A DNA stretch of 64,000 bases from positions 104,242-168,241 of the forward strand of contig NZ_JAKLTO010000007.1 in assembly GCF_022012335.1 (NCBI RefSeq). The letters run 5' to 3'. The notes under the pieces are model-generated. The model saw only the letters and a program-made list of their open reading frames with translations, did no database searches and had not been told where the DNA came from. The first letter of the stretch is position 1. The number at the start of each line of letters is the position of its first letter. The DNA comes from Flavobacterium sp. SM15 (lineage in GTDB: Bacteria > Bacteroidota > Bacteroidia > Flavobacteriales > Flavobacteriaceae). Positions 9,465-17,847 of the stretch are shown piece after piece. The position numbers were made by a program, and so were the translations under genes.

Positions 9465-10727
9465 ATGATTTTGTGGAAAAAACTATCGCAACAGGAACGT
9501 CAGGCGCGAATTGAACGGGCCTTGCAGGAAAACGTAAATTTTGCACACGACGCCTCCTTGGGCTATCCGGCTTCCAAACTGGACAGCAAAGTGTTCAACA
9601 GCGACATGCCTTTTTTGAAGGATGCGCCAACCCTGCAAACTTATGTGGCCAACCCGAACCATATCGGCTGTCATACCTTTGGCACTTCTGAAAAAGCCTT
9701 CAGCGGAACGCAGGAAATGGAACGTGAAGTCTTGAAAGTGCTGGCGGAAGATATTTTTAAAGCCCAGCCCCATTCCTACGACGGTTATATTGCACCCGGC
9801 GGTACCGAGGCCAACCTTCAGGCCATTTGGATGTACCGCAATTTCTTTATGAATTATTGCGAGGCCTTGCCGGAGGAAATTGCAATTCTGGCCTCTGAAG
9901 ACACACACTATTCCATCCCAAAAGCTTCCAATTTACTGATGATCGAACGCTATGCGGTTCCCGTAGATTTTGAAACCCGAAAGCTGGATAAAATCGCTTT
10001 GGACAAGATTGTTTTGGCTGCAAAACATAAAGGCAAAAAATACTTCATCGTGATTGCCAATATGGGCACTACCATGTTTGGCGCCATTGATGAGCCTAAT
10101 GACTATTGTGAACTCTTGGAGCGTCATAATTTATTATACAAACTACATATTGATGCGGCGTATGGTGGGTTTGTGTATCCGTTCAGCAATTCAGAAAGCA
10201 CCATCAACTTTGAAAACCCTAAAATCAGTTCGATAACCATTGATGCGCACAAAATGCTTCAGGCACCTTACGGAACCGGAGTTTTTCTATGCCGAAAAGG
10301 ATTAATTGAAAATGTACTTACCCAAGAAGCCGAATACGTCGAAGGCATGGATTTGACCTTATGTGGAAGTCGAAGCGGAGCCAATGCCATCGCGGTTTGG
10401 ATGATCCTTTTTACCTACGGGCCGTTTGGCTGGTGCGAAAAAATCCGGGTGTTGCAGATGCGCACCGATTGGCTTTGCAATCAATTGGATGTTTTGCAAG
10501 TGAAGTACTTCCGTGATCCGTTTATGAATATCGTGACGGTGCAATCGGAATACATTACAGCGGAACTGGAAGAAAAATACGATTTGGTGCCGCAAAAGCA
10601 CGGAGAAGGCAACAAATGGTATAAAATTGTGATTATGGATCATGTGGAAGTCGATCATTTGAGTACTTTTATAACCGATTTGAAACGCACCATCCATGTT
10701 AAAGAAAGAACTCCGCTTAAAGTATAA
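9465..10727 (+). CDS. Pyridoxal-dependent group II decarboxylase
   Basis: Cytosolic PLP enzyme of fold type I resembling the aspartate/glutamate/aromatic amino acid decarboxylase group. In 420 residues it shows GGTEANLQAIW (about 112-122), the cofactor-contact Asp in HIDAAYGGF (Asp230) and the PLP lysine in DAHKMLQAPYGTG (Lys263). The substrate (glutamate, aspartate, histidine or aromatic) cannot be told apart by eye. Its 3' end overlaps the next gene by 32 nt, so the two are translated from one message. Confidence 0.87.
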   Translation: MILWKKLSQQERQARIERALQENVNFAHDASLGYPASKLDSKVFNSDMPFLKDAPTLQTYVANPNHIGCHTFGTSEKAFSGTQEMEREVLKVLAEDIFKAQPHSYDGYIAPGGTEANLQAIWMYRNFFMNYCEALPEEIAILASEDTHYSIPKASNLLMIERYAVPVDFETRKLDKIALDKIVLAAKHKGKKYFIVIANMGTTMFGAIDEPNDYCELLERHNLLYKLHIDAAYGGFVYPFSNSESTINFENPKISSITIDAHKMLQAPYGTGVFLCRKGLIENVLTQEAEYVEGMDLTLCGSRSGANAIAVWMILFTYGPFGWCEKIRVLQMRTDWLCNQLDVLQVKYFRDPFMNIVTVQSEYITAELEEKYDLVPQKHGEGNKWYKIVIMDHVEVDHLSTFITDLKRTIHVKERTPLKV

Positions 10728-11265
10728 AAACGAGCGTAAAAAACTCACTTTTGATGAAATTCAATTGATGAGTCTCGAAATTGCCAATCACAGCTTAAGT
10801 CTTCCGGTTTGGGACAAAACCTATTTTCATTTGTTTCTGCCCATTGAAGCACAGAACGAAATCAACACGGAATACCTGTTACAGATTTTATCCGGACGCG
10901 ATAAGGAAATTGTCGTTTCAAAAGCCGATTTCGAAAGCCGAAAAATGACGCATTTCCTCTTAACGGACAACACCAAAATTAAAAACAACGAATACGGGAT
11001 TCCGGAACCGGTAGACGGACTTGAAGTTCCTTCCTCCAAAATTGATGTAGTATTTGTTCCTTTACTGGCTTACGATAAAACCGGACATCGCGTGGGCTAT
11101 GGCAAAGGTTTTTACGATACTTTCTTAGCGGAATGCAAACCCGAAGTAATCAAGATTGGTCTTTCCTATTTTGATCCGGAAGACACTATTTCAGACAGTA
11201 ACGAAAACGACATCCGATTGAATTATTGCATAACCCCCGAAGGAATTTTTGAATTTAAACTTTAA
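10696..11265 (+). CDS. 5-formyltetrahydrofolate cyclo-ligase
   Basis: ATP-dependent conversion of 5-formyl-THF to 5,10-methenyl-THF in folate metabolism. The 189-residue protein starts MLKKELRLKYKNERKKL, a usual N-terminus for the family, and carries the nucleotide-binding motif GYGKGFYD (134-141) preceded by VFVPLLAYDKTGHR. The start codon lies inside the preceding decarboxylase gene (32-nt overlap, different frame). The overlap is longer than normal for coupled genes but leaves the N-terminus intact. Confidence 0.93.
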   Translation: MLKKELRLKYKNERKKLTFDEIQLMSLEIANHSLSLPVWDKTYFHLFLPIEAQNEINTEYLLQILSGRDKEIVVSKADFESRKMTHFLLTDNTKIKNNEYGIPEPVDGLEVPSSKIDVVFVPLLAYDKTGHRVGYGKGFYDTFLAECKPEVIKIGLSYFDPEDTISDSNENDIRLNYCITPEGIFEFKL

Positions 11266-11299
11266 AAGTTATATTAGCAAAACCAAAAACCTTAACCTT

Positions 11300-11482
11300 A
11301 TGAGAAATCTGTTTGGAATTGCTTTATTCGCTTTATTTACGGCATCGCTAACTGCCTGCAGTGTTCGTGTAAATGCTCCCAGAAGAACGGCTGTAAAAGC
11401 CAAACCGCTTCCTCCGGGACAAGCCAAAAAAATTACCGGCGAGAAAAGTGCCCGACGCCACGCTCCGGGACACAACAAATAA
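11300..11482 (+). CDS. Small basic lipoprotein of unknown function
   Basis: A 60-residue protein starting at the ATG at 11300: a hydrophobic signal, lipobox LTAC, then a short mature part rich in Arg, Lys and Pro (for example KAKPLPPGQAKK) ending GHNK. It is probably anchored in the outer membrane. An earlier in-frame ATG (11249) overlaps the cyclo-ligase gene and would bury the signal, so the later start is preferred. A perfect terminator follows directly. Similar short basic lipoproteins occur next to unrelated genes in Flavobacteriaceae; no function is known to me. Confidence 0.75.
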   Translation: MRNLFGIALFALFTASLTACSVRVNAPRRTAVKAKPLPPGQAKKITGEKSARRHAPGHNK

Positions 11483-11483
11483 A

Positions 11484-11512
11484 AAAGACCTCTAAATAGA
11501 GGTCTTTTTTTA
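11484..11512 (+). terminator. Intrinsic terminator after the small lipoprotein
   Basis: Perfect stem AAGACCTCTA / TAGAGGTCTT with a 2-nt loop and a run of seven T, beginning two bases after the stop codon. Confidence 0.93.
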
Positions 11513-11536
11513 TTTTATTATATCTGATGATTGAAC

Positions 11537-12130
11537 TTATTTCCCAAAAGCTCGTTTATTGAATACAATCAAGATCCCTACACCGGTAGAAATCGCCACG
11601 TCGGCTATGTTAAAAATCGCGTTGAAGAACGTGAAATGCTTTCCACCCCAAATCGGTAGCCATGACGGTAAGTTGCCTTCCCAAATAGGAAAATAGAACA
11701 TATCGACCACTTTACCGTGAAACCAGTGACCATAAGGTTCGTTGCTGAACAAGGTTGCAACCTGACCGTAACTATCATTAAAGATTCTTCCGTAAAAAAC
11801 CGAGTCCAGAATATTTCCAACGGCACCGGCTAAAATCAAAGCCACGGCAACAATTAAAAAATTAGACGATTGCTTTTTTACGGCATCCCACAACCAATAC
11901 GCGATTCCGCCCACGGCCACTATTCTGAAGCTGGTCAATAACAATTTTCCAAAAGCCCCCGGAATTTCAGCACCCCAAGCCATCCCGGAATTTTCAATAA
12001 AATGAATACGAAACCAGTCGAACACGAACACTTCTTCATCGAGTTCAAAATTGGTTTTGATGTATATTTTGGAAATCTGGTCGATAACCAAAATCAGAAT
12101 GACCAGTAAATAGGCTTTCTTTAACGACAT
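11537..12130 (-). CDS. lspA: Lipoprotein signal peptidase (signal peptidase II)
   Basis: Inner-membrane aspartyl protease that removes signal peptides from prolipoproteins. The 197 residues have four hydrophobic segments, the family motifs VIDQISK and ENSGMAWG, and the catalytic aspartates in GNILDS (Asp109) and FNIADVAIS (Asp177). The segment between the two aspartates is 67 residues, longer than in E. coli, and includes a soluble stretch around PYGHWFHGKVVDMFYF. It lies downstream of the dksA-like gene and ileS, but a terminator and its own -7 element separate it from them. Confidence 0.96.
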   Translation of the reverse strand: MSLKKAYLLVILILVIDQISKIYIKTNFELDEEVFVFDWFRIHFIENSGMAWGAEIPGAFGKLLLTSFRIVAVGGIAYWLWDAVKKQSSNFLIVAVALILAGAVGNILDSVFYGRIFNDSYGQVATLFSNEPYGHWFHGKVVDMFYFPIWEGNLPSWLPIWGGKHFTFFNAIFNIADVAISTGVGILIVFNKRAFGK

Positions 12131-12147
12131 TTCTTCTAATTTGGAAA

Positions 12148-12155
12148 CAAAAGTA
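12148..12155 (-). promoter_or_regulatory. -7 promoter element of lspA
   Basis: TACTTTTG on the minus strand, 17 nt before the lspA ATG and just downstream of the terminator at 12171-12197. This suggests lspA is transcribed on its own. Confidence 0.6.
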
Positions 12156-12170
12156 AACTATTTATGTAAA

Positions 12171-12197
12171 ATAAAAAACGCCCCTAACGGAGCGTTT
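12171..12197 (-). terminator. Terminator between the dksA-like gene and lspA
   Basis: On the minus strand a 9-bp stem (one G-U pair; arms 12189-12197 and 12176-12184, 4-nt loop) is followed by a T run. On the plus strand the same pair would be a C-A mismatch, so it is directional. Confidence 0.85.
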
Positions 12198-12215
12198 AGT
12201 AAAATTTTGAAAAGA

Positions 12216-12596
12216 TTAACGTTGCAGGTTCTTGGCTTCAATGCTCATGGTTGCATGAGGAACCAGTTTCAATCTCTCTTTATTGATTAACTTTCCGGTT
12301 ACTTTACAGATTCCGTAAGTCTTATTCTCAATTCGGATTAACGCATTTTTTAAATCACGGATGAATTTTTCCTGACGAATGGCAAGCTGCGAATTGGCTT
12401 CTTTTGACATTGTTTCGCTTCCTTCTTCAAAAGCTTTGAACGTTGGTGAGGTATCATCAGTTCCGTTGTTCAAGTCGTTTAGGTAAGCGCTTTTTATCAA
12501 GTCCAAATCATTTTTGGCTTTTTCCAGTTTCTTCTGAATCAATTCTTTGAATTCCGCTAAATCCGCGTCGGAATATCTTATTTGTTCATCTACCAT
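12216..12596 (-). CDS. TraR/DksA-family protein lacking most zinc ligands
   Basis: Relative of DksA, the RNA polymerase secondary-channel regulator that works with ppGpp. The 126 residues form a long N-terminal helical region (about 10-90) and a C-terminal domain with the family pattern YGICKVTGKLINKERL and PHATMSIEAK. Of the four cysteines that bind zinc in classical DksA, only Cys97 remains; the others align with Thr100, Ser118 and Ala121. The helix-hairpin tip contains DDTSPTFKAFEEG, so acidic residues are present. It lies between ileS and lspA on the same strand, an order I recall from many Bacteroidota. Confidence 0.85.
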   Translation of the reverse strand: MVDEQIRYSDADLAEFKELIQKKLEKAKNDLDLIKSAYLNDLNNGTDDTSPTFKAFEEGSETMSKEANSQLAIRQEKFIRDLKNALIRIENKTYGICKVTGKLINKERLKLVPHATMSIEAKNLQR

Positions 12597-12656
12597 AATT
12601 TCATCTGTTTTTGGTTAATTACTCATTAATTTGTCAGATGTAACCTTTCGGTTTCC

Positions 12657-15600
12657 TTACTTTGAAATTAATATTCTTGTTTTTAGGTCGTCAAATTCAA
12701 TTTCCGTACCATTTTCGATACGTTCGGTGAAAACAAGTTCTTCGGTTAAGGTTTCCGATTTAATGTATGCTTCGTTATCGTTTACGGCTTCCTGAATGAT
12801 ACCGTCTCTTTGCATAGTCACTTTAATCTTGTCCGTTACTTCAAAACCTGAATCTTTGCGGATATTCTGAATTCGGTTGACCAATTCGCGGGCGATACCT
12901 TCTTTGCGTAAAGCATCGTTTATCGTGATATCTAAGGCCACTGTTATCCCTCCGGAATTTGCTACCAACCACCCTTCAATATCCTGTGAAGAAATCTCTA
13001 CATCTTCAGTGGTTAAAGTAACACTATTTCCTGAAATAACAATACTTATTTCGCCTTCTCGTTCTAATTTAGTTATCTGTTCCTGTCCGAAGTTCTGTAT
13101 CTCTTTGGAAATCAAGCCCATGTCTTTACCAAAGCGGGGTCCTAAAGTTTTAAAATTCGGTTTGATTTGTTTTACCAACACTCCAGACGCATCGTCCAAC
13201 AACTCTACTTCTTTCACATTTACCTCTGCTTTGATAAGGTCGGAAACAGCTTCGATTTCAGCACGTTGCACCTGATCAAGTACCGGAATCATTACCTTTT
13301 GCAGGGGTTGACGCACTTTGATCATCTCCTTTTTACGAAGGGACAACACCAATGAAGAAACCGTCTGGGCTTTCAACATTTTGCTTTCCAGGGATTTATC
13401 AACAAAATTGTCAACAAATTTCGGGAATTGCGCCAAGTGGATACTTTCGAAACTTTCCTTATTTGTCGCGGCATTCAGGTCTTTATACAGGCGTTCCATA
13501 AAGAACGGAGCAATCGGTGCCGATAACTTGGCTACGGTTTCCAGACAGGTATACAACGTCTGATAGGCCGCAATCTTGTCGGTTCCGTAGTCGCCTTTCC
13601 AGAATCTTCTGCGGCACAAACGCACATACCAGTTGCTCAAATTCTCCTGAACAAAATCAGAAATCGCTCTTGCGGCTTTGGTTGGTTCGTAATCTTCATA
13701 CGCTTCATCCACCAACTTAATCAGTGTGTGCAACTCGGATAAAATCCAGCGGTCAATTTCCGGTCGTTCGTTAAGCGGAACTTCTGCTTCACTGTAAGTA
13801 AACCCGTCAATGTTAGCATATAACGCAAAGAACGAATAGGTATTATATAAAGTACCGAAGAATTTACGGCGTACTTCCGCCACTCCTTCGATGTCAAATT
13901 TCAAGTTATCCCATGGATTGGCATTGGCAATCATGTACCAACGGGTTGCGTCCGGCCCGTATTCCTTCAAAGTTTCAAACGGGTCTACAGCGTTCCCAAG
14001 ACGTTTGGACATTTTTTGTCCGTTTTTATCCAGCACTAAACCGTTAGACACTACGTTTTTATATGCTACCTGATCAAAAACCAAGGTTCCGATAGCGTGC
14101 AACGTATAAAACCATCCGCGTGTTTGATCGACACCTTCCGCAATAAAATCAGCAGGGAATGATCTTTTCTCATCGATTAACTCTTTATTCTCGAACGGAT
14201 AATGCCATTGTGCATACGGCATCGCTCCAGAGTCGAACCAAACGTCGATCAAATCCGTTTCGCGTCTCATCGGTTTTCCTGTAGGCGACACTAAAACGAT
14301 GGCATCTACTACATTTTTATGCAAATCCACCAAATCGTAATTGGCCTCGTCCATGTTTCCGATCACAAATCCTTTGAATGGATTTTCGGTCATGAATCCT
14401 GCCGCGATCGCTTTTTCGATTTCATTGCACAATTCTTCCACCGAACCAATACAAACGGTTTCCGTTCCTTCATCGGTTCTCCATAACGGCAAAGGAATTC
14501 CCCAGTATCGTGAACGGGACAAGTTCCAGTCGTTGGCGTTTTTCAACCAGTTCCCGAAACGACCCTCTCCGGTTGCTTTCGGCTTCCAGTTGATGGTTTC
14601 GTTCAAATCGAACATACGGTCTTTTACTTCTGTAATCCTGATGAACCAAGAATCTAACGGATAGTACAAAATCGGTTTGTCCGTTCTCCAACAATGCGGA
14701 TAACTGTGCACATATTTCTCAACCTTAAAGGCTTTATTTTCTTCTTTTAAACGAATCGCGATTTCCACATCAACCGATTTCTCAGGTGCTTCGCCTTCGT
14801 TGTAGTATTCATTTTTCACATATTTACCACCCATTTCGCCCATCTGAGACACAAAACGCCCTTGCAGATCCACCAGTGGTACAGGGTTTCCGTTTTCGTC
14901 CAACACTAACATTGGTGGCACTTCCGGAGTAGCTTCTTTGGCCACTTTCGCATCATCGGCACCAAATGTAGGCGCGGTGTGTACGATCCCGGTTCCGTCT
15001 TCCGTAGTCACGAAATCTCCCGAAATCACTCGGAACGCGTTTTCAGGGTTTTGATACGGTAAGGCATAAGGCAACAACTGTTCGTATTGAATTCCAACTA
15101 AGTCTTCTCCCTTACATTCAGCTAAAATTTCGAAAGGGATTTTTTTATCACCTTCTTTAAAATTCTCAAAATCGGAAGCCTCACTGGTCTCGAAATAATT
15201 CTTAGACAATTGTTTTCCAACCAAATTCTTTGCTAAAATGATGTTGATTGGCTGAAAAGTATACTGATTGAAGGTTTTTACTAAAACATATTCGATTTTA
15301 GGACCAACCGTCAAGGCGGTATTACTAGGCAAAGTCCAAGGGGTTGTCGTCCAGGCTAAGAAATGAATTTCATCGAGTTCCAGCGCTTCAAACTTGTATT
15401 GTTTTAAATTGTTGGTGGTGATGTACTCATAAAACTTAGCAAAGGTCAGTTTTCTTTGGTTATCTAAAACCTTAAACTGTGCTACAATCGTTGTATCGGT
15501 CACATCGCGGTACGAACCCGGCTGGTTTACTTCGTGCGAAGACAATCCGGTTCCTGCTTTAGGCGAATATGGCTGAATGGTATAGCCTTTGTACAACAAA

Positions 15601-16115
15601 TCTTTGTTGTAAATCTGTTTCAAGAGCCACCAAACCGACTCCATGTATTTGGATTTGTAGGTGATGTACGGATCTTGCATATCTACCCAGTAGCCCATTT
15701 TTTCGGTCAGGTCGTTCCATACGTCGGTATAACGCATAACCGTTTTTTTACACGCTTCGTTGTATTCGGTCACGGAGATAGTTTTACCGATATCTTCTTT
15801 GGTAATGCCCAATTCTTTTTCGGTTCCTAATTCCACCGGTAATCCGTGGGTATCCCAACCTGCTTTACGCTTAACCTGAAATCCTTTTTGGGTTTTATAA
15901 CGACAAAAAATATCTTTAATCGCACGGGCCATCACGTGGTGAATCCCCGGTAAGCCGTTTGCTGAAGGCGGACCTTCAAAAAACACATACGGGGCGGCTC
16001 CTTCACGAGAAGTTACACTTTGCTCAAAGATGTTTTGCTTTTTCCAGAAATCAAGCACTTCAGAAGCCACGGTTGGCAAATCAAGTCCTTTGTATTCAGT
16101 GAATTTTGTGCTCAT
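12657..16115 (-). CDS. ileS: Isoleucyl-tRNA synthetase, type 2, with GXHH signature
   Basis: Charges tRNA-Ile in the cytosol. Starting from the ATG at 16113-16115 gives 1152 residues, the length of the long type 2 (eukaryote-like) form; a TTG seven codons upstream is less likely. Features in order: ATP-binding signature at 57-60 reading GIHH (not HIGH), editing domain with TTTPWTLPSNTAL (257-269) and the GADD segment (385-388), WFDSG (626-630), KMSKR (701-705), anticodon-binding helices from about 760, and a C-terminal domain ending in beta-rich sequence. The GXHH form is known from type 2 enzymes that are extremely resistant to mupirocin. The dksA-like gene follows 60 nt downstream. Confidence 0.97.
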   Translation of the reverse strand: MSTKFTEYKGLDLPTVASEVLDFWKKQNIFEQSVTSREGAAPYVFFEGPPSANGLPGIHHVMARAIKDIFCRYKTQKGFQVKRKAGWDTHGLPVELGTEKELGITKEDIGKTISVTEYNEACKKTVMRYTDVWNDLTEKMGYWVDMQDPYITYKSKYMESVWWLLKQIYNKDLLYKGYTIQPYSPKAGTGLSSHEVNQPGSYRDVTDTTIVAQFKVLDNQRKLTFAKFYEYITTNNLKQYKFEALELDEIHFLAWTTTPWTLPSNTALTVGPKIEYVLVKTFNQYTFQPINIILAKNLVGKQLSKNYFETSEASDFENFKEGDKKIPFEILAECKGEDLVGIQYEQLLPYALPYQNPENAFRVISGDFVTTEDGTGIVHTAPTFGADDAKVAKEATPEVPPMLVLDENGNPVPLVDLQGRFVSQMGEMGGKYVKNEYYNEGEAPEKSVDVEIAIRLKEENKAFKVEKYVHSYPHCWRTDKPILYYPLDSWFIRITEVKDRMFDLNETINWKPKATGEGRFGNWLKNANDWNLSRSRYWGIPLPLWRTDEGTETVCIGSVEELCNEIEKAIAAGFMTENPFKGFVIGNMDEANYDLVDLHKNVVDAIVLVSPTGKPMRRETDLIDVWFDSGAMPYAQWHYPFENKELIDEKRSFPADFIAEGVDQTRGWFYTLHAIGTLVFDQVAYKNVVSNGLVLDKNGQKMSKRLGNAVDPFETLKEYGPDATRWYMIANANPWDNLKFDIEGVAEVRRKFFGTLYNTYSFFALYANIDGFTYSEAEVPLNERPEIDRWILSELHTLIKLVDEAYEDYEPTKAARAISDFVQENLSNWYVRLCRRRFWKGDYGTDKIAAYQTLYTCLETVAKLSAPIAPFFMERLYKDLNAATNKESFESIHLAQFPKFVDNFVDKSLESKMLKAQTVSSLVLSLRKKEMIKVRQPLQKVMIPVLDQVQRAEIEAVSDLIKAEVNVKEVELLDDASGVLVKQIKPNFKTLGPRFGKDMGLISKEIQNFGQEQITKLEREGEISIVISGNSVTLTTEDVEISSQDIEGWLVANSGGITVALDITINDALRKEGIARELVNRIQNIRKDSGFEVTDKIKVTMQRDGIIQEAVNDNEAYIKSETLTEELVFTERIENGTEIEFDDLKTRILISK

Positions 16116-16140
16116 TTTGTCGTTTTCTAAAATCAATGCG

Positions 16141-16330
16141 CGAAAGTACTAAATTTTGACTAATTCTACGTTAATACTAACATAAATTGCGCGGCTGGTT
16201 CAAGATCTATTCTACTAGTAAACAAACAGTTTGAATCAACAAGGAACAGCCCTTTCAAAAACAGGTATTTTTACGCGCAGCGGTTTTGTATCGGATTAGC
16301 ACCTTTGGGCTAAATTCTAAAACCGACAAC
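16141..16330. other. Divergent promoter region of ileS and the cytochrome-like lipoprotein gene
   Basis: A minus-strand TACTTTCG (16141-16148, one mismatch to TAnnTTTG) lies 25 nt before the ileS ATG. I see no clear T-box or other leader structure for ileS, nor an additional gene. Confidence 0.4.
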
Positions 16331-17779
16331 ATGAACAATTTTACCTCTGTGAACCCCAAGCGTTTCATCTACGGCTGCTTGGCACTGATTCTACTTTCTT
16401 CCTGTAAAAAAGAAGTTGAAAAAGAAGAAAACAAAAAAGAAACCGCCGCCTACAACAAAAGTGAAGGCAATAGCTGCGAGGCTTCGTGGTTTCCGCATTC
16501 ACAAACTCCGGCACCTGAAGAAGGGGAAGGAAGCCCGTTTGACACCACCTCCACCACCAATGAAATTTTCCATCAGTGGTCGTGGCAGAAATTTCTATGG
16601 CTGACTAAACCAGAAGCTAATCAAAAACCTTTATTTCTCAATAAATTGACACAAGTTTCCGATGCCTTACTACCTGTTACACCACAACCAGGCGCCTCAA
16701 TTGTTCTTGCCGATACCGAACAGGCCGGATCAAACGGTGTTTTAAAAGCAAATCCGATTTACGGCGGAACCAACCAGATTGCCAAAGATTTCACGGTGTA
16801 TTACTCCATACACGCTAATGAGATCATGATAAAAGCTGCCAAAACTTACAAAGACAGCATCAACAGTGGAAAACTGAGTCCTAACAACTTAAAAACATTC
16901 CCTGTCGGCTCCTTGGAACTAAAAGTTTCTTGGGTGGATGCTAATACCATTAGAGCCGATAAACAAAAGAATTTCTATATCACGGATGCTGCTGTAAGTG
17001 TTGACGGAAAATCGTTCCAGAAAAAGAAAATGGCTTTATTAGGGATGCACGTTGTAGGGGTAGTAATCAACCATCCGGAATTTATCTGGGCTACGTTCCA
17101 ACATAACGATTTGGCTCCTGTATACGATTGGAAAACCAACCAAGCCTCATCAACAGAGGATAAACTTTTATACAGCAAAGGCACCACAACAGGACTTGAC
17201 GGCATTACCTGGGTAAAAAACTCAGGGCCGAAACAACCATTAAAAGCTTATGATTTATTTCAGTTCGGAGTTCCGAAAACCTCTGGTGACCAATACATGA
17301 AAACCTGCCAGATGGAACCCGAAAACTTCGACAACATAAAAACCATCAATGAATGTGTGGCGGGTAAATTGGACGATGTTTGGAATAACTATTTTTACAA
17401 CGGCTCTATTTGGATCAATACCGACGGGATGAACCCGCAACAACAAGCGAAAACCATTGTTAATTTAGGTTTCAATATCGGAAATGCCACTCCGGGATCT
17501 AGCGCTCGCGGTTCGTTAAACAATGCCAACATCACCATGGAAACGTACACCCAAACTTTTGAGAAAAACATTTCAGACATCAATGCTTCGAATTTGGCCA
17601 ACTGTTTTTCGTGTCATAACGCTGTGAGTTTTGCTTCAGGTAGTCCTAAATCTCCACTTTACATCAGCCATGTTTTTGATGCCTATCTGTTAAACAGTCA
17701 GGGTAAAACAAGAGTGGAAATCAACAACTTGAAAGACAAACAACACTTAATGCGTTTTATAACCAAAACCTTAAAATAA
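16331..17779 (+). CDS. Lipoprotein with a C-terminal c-type haem motif, unknown function
   Basis: 482 residues from the ATG at 16331. A signal peptide ends in the lipobox LLSSC followed by a very charged linker (KKEVEKEENKKE), so it is a lipidated envelope protein. One CXXCH haem-binding site (CFSCH) is present near the C-terminus, in NLANCFSCHNAVSF. A methionine for the sixth ligand may be in QHLMRF. The rest has no domain I recognise, though it contains several Trp-rich segments such as FHQWSWQKFLWLT. It sits alone between ileS and recO on the opposite strand and has its own terminator. A redox or electron-transfer role is inference from the haem motif only. Confidence 0.78.
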   Translation: MNNFTSVNPKRFIYGCLALILLSSCKKEVEKEENKKETAAYNKSEGNSCEASWFPHSQTPAPEEGEGSPFDTTSTTNEIFHQWSWQKFLWLTKPEANQKPLFLNKLTQVSDALLPVTPQPGASIVLADTEQAGSNGVLKANPIYGGTNQIAKDFTVYYSIHANEIMIKAAKTYKDSINSGKLSPNNLKTFPVGSLELKVSWVDANTIRADKQKNFYITDAAVSVDGKSFQKKKMALLGMHVVGVVINHPEFIWATFQHNDLAPVYDWKTNQASSTEDKLLYSKGTTTGLDGITWVKNSGPKQPLKAYDLFQFGVPKTSGDQYMKTCQMEPENFDNIKTINECVAGKLDDVWNNYFYNGSIWINTDGMNPQQQAKTIVNLGFNIGNATPGSSARGSLNNANITMETYTQTFEKNISDINASNLANCFSCHNAVSFASGSPKSPLYISHVFDAYLLNSQGKTRVEINNLKDKQHLMRFITKTLK

Positions 17780-17801
17780 TCAAGAGGGAAATTTATAAAT
17801 T

Positions 17802-17835
17802 AGGCGTCATGTTACCCACATGGCGCTTATTTTAT
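17802..17835 (+). terminator. Terminator of the cytochrome-like lipoprotein gene
   Basis: An 11-bp stem with two G-U pairs on the plus strand (17802-17812 with 17818-17828), followed by a T-rich tail. It lies between convergent genes. Confidence 0.7.
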
Positions 17836-17847
17836 CAAAGGTATCAC

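Noticed and set aside
9483..9908. Minus-strand open frame of 141 codons
   Set aside because: Lies wholly opposite the PLP decarboxylase with its intact PLP motifs; composition is that of a shadow frame.
16116..16136. Longer ileS start at a TTG seven codons upstream
   Set aside because: The ATG at 16113-16115 gives the usual N-terminus of the family; the extra residues have no support.
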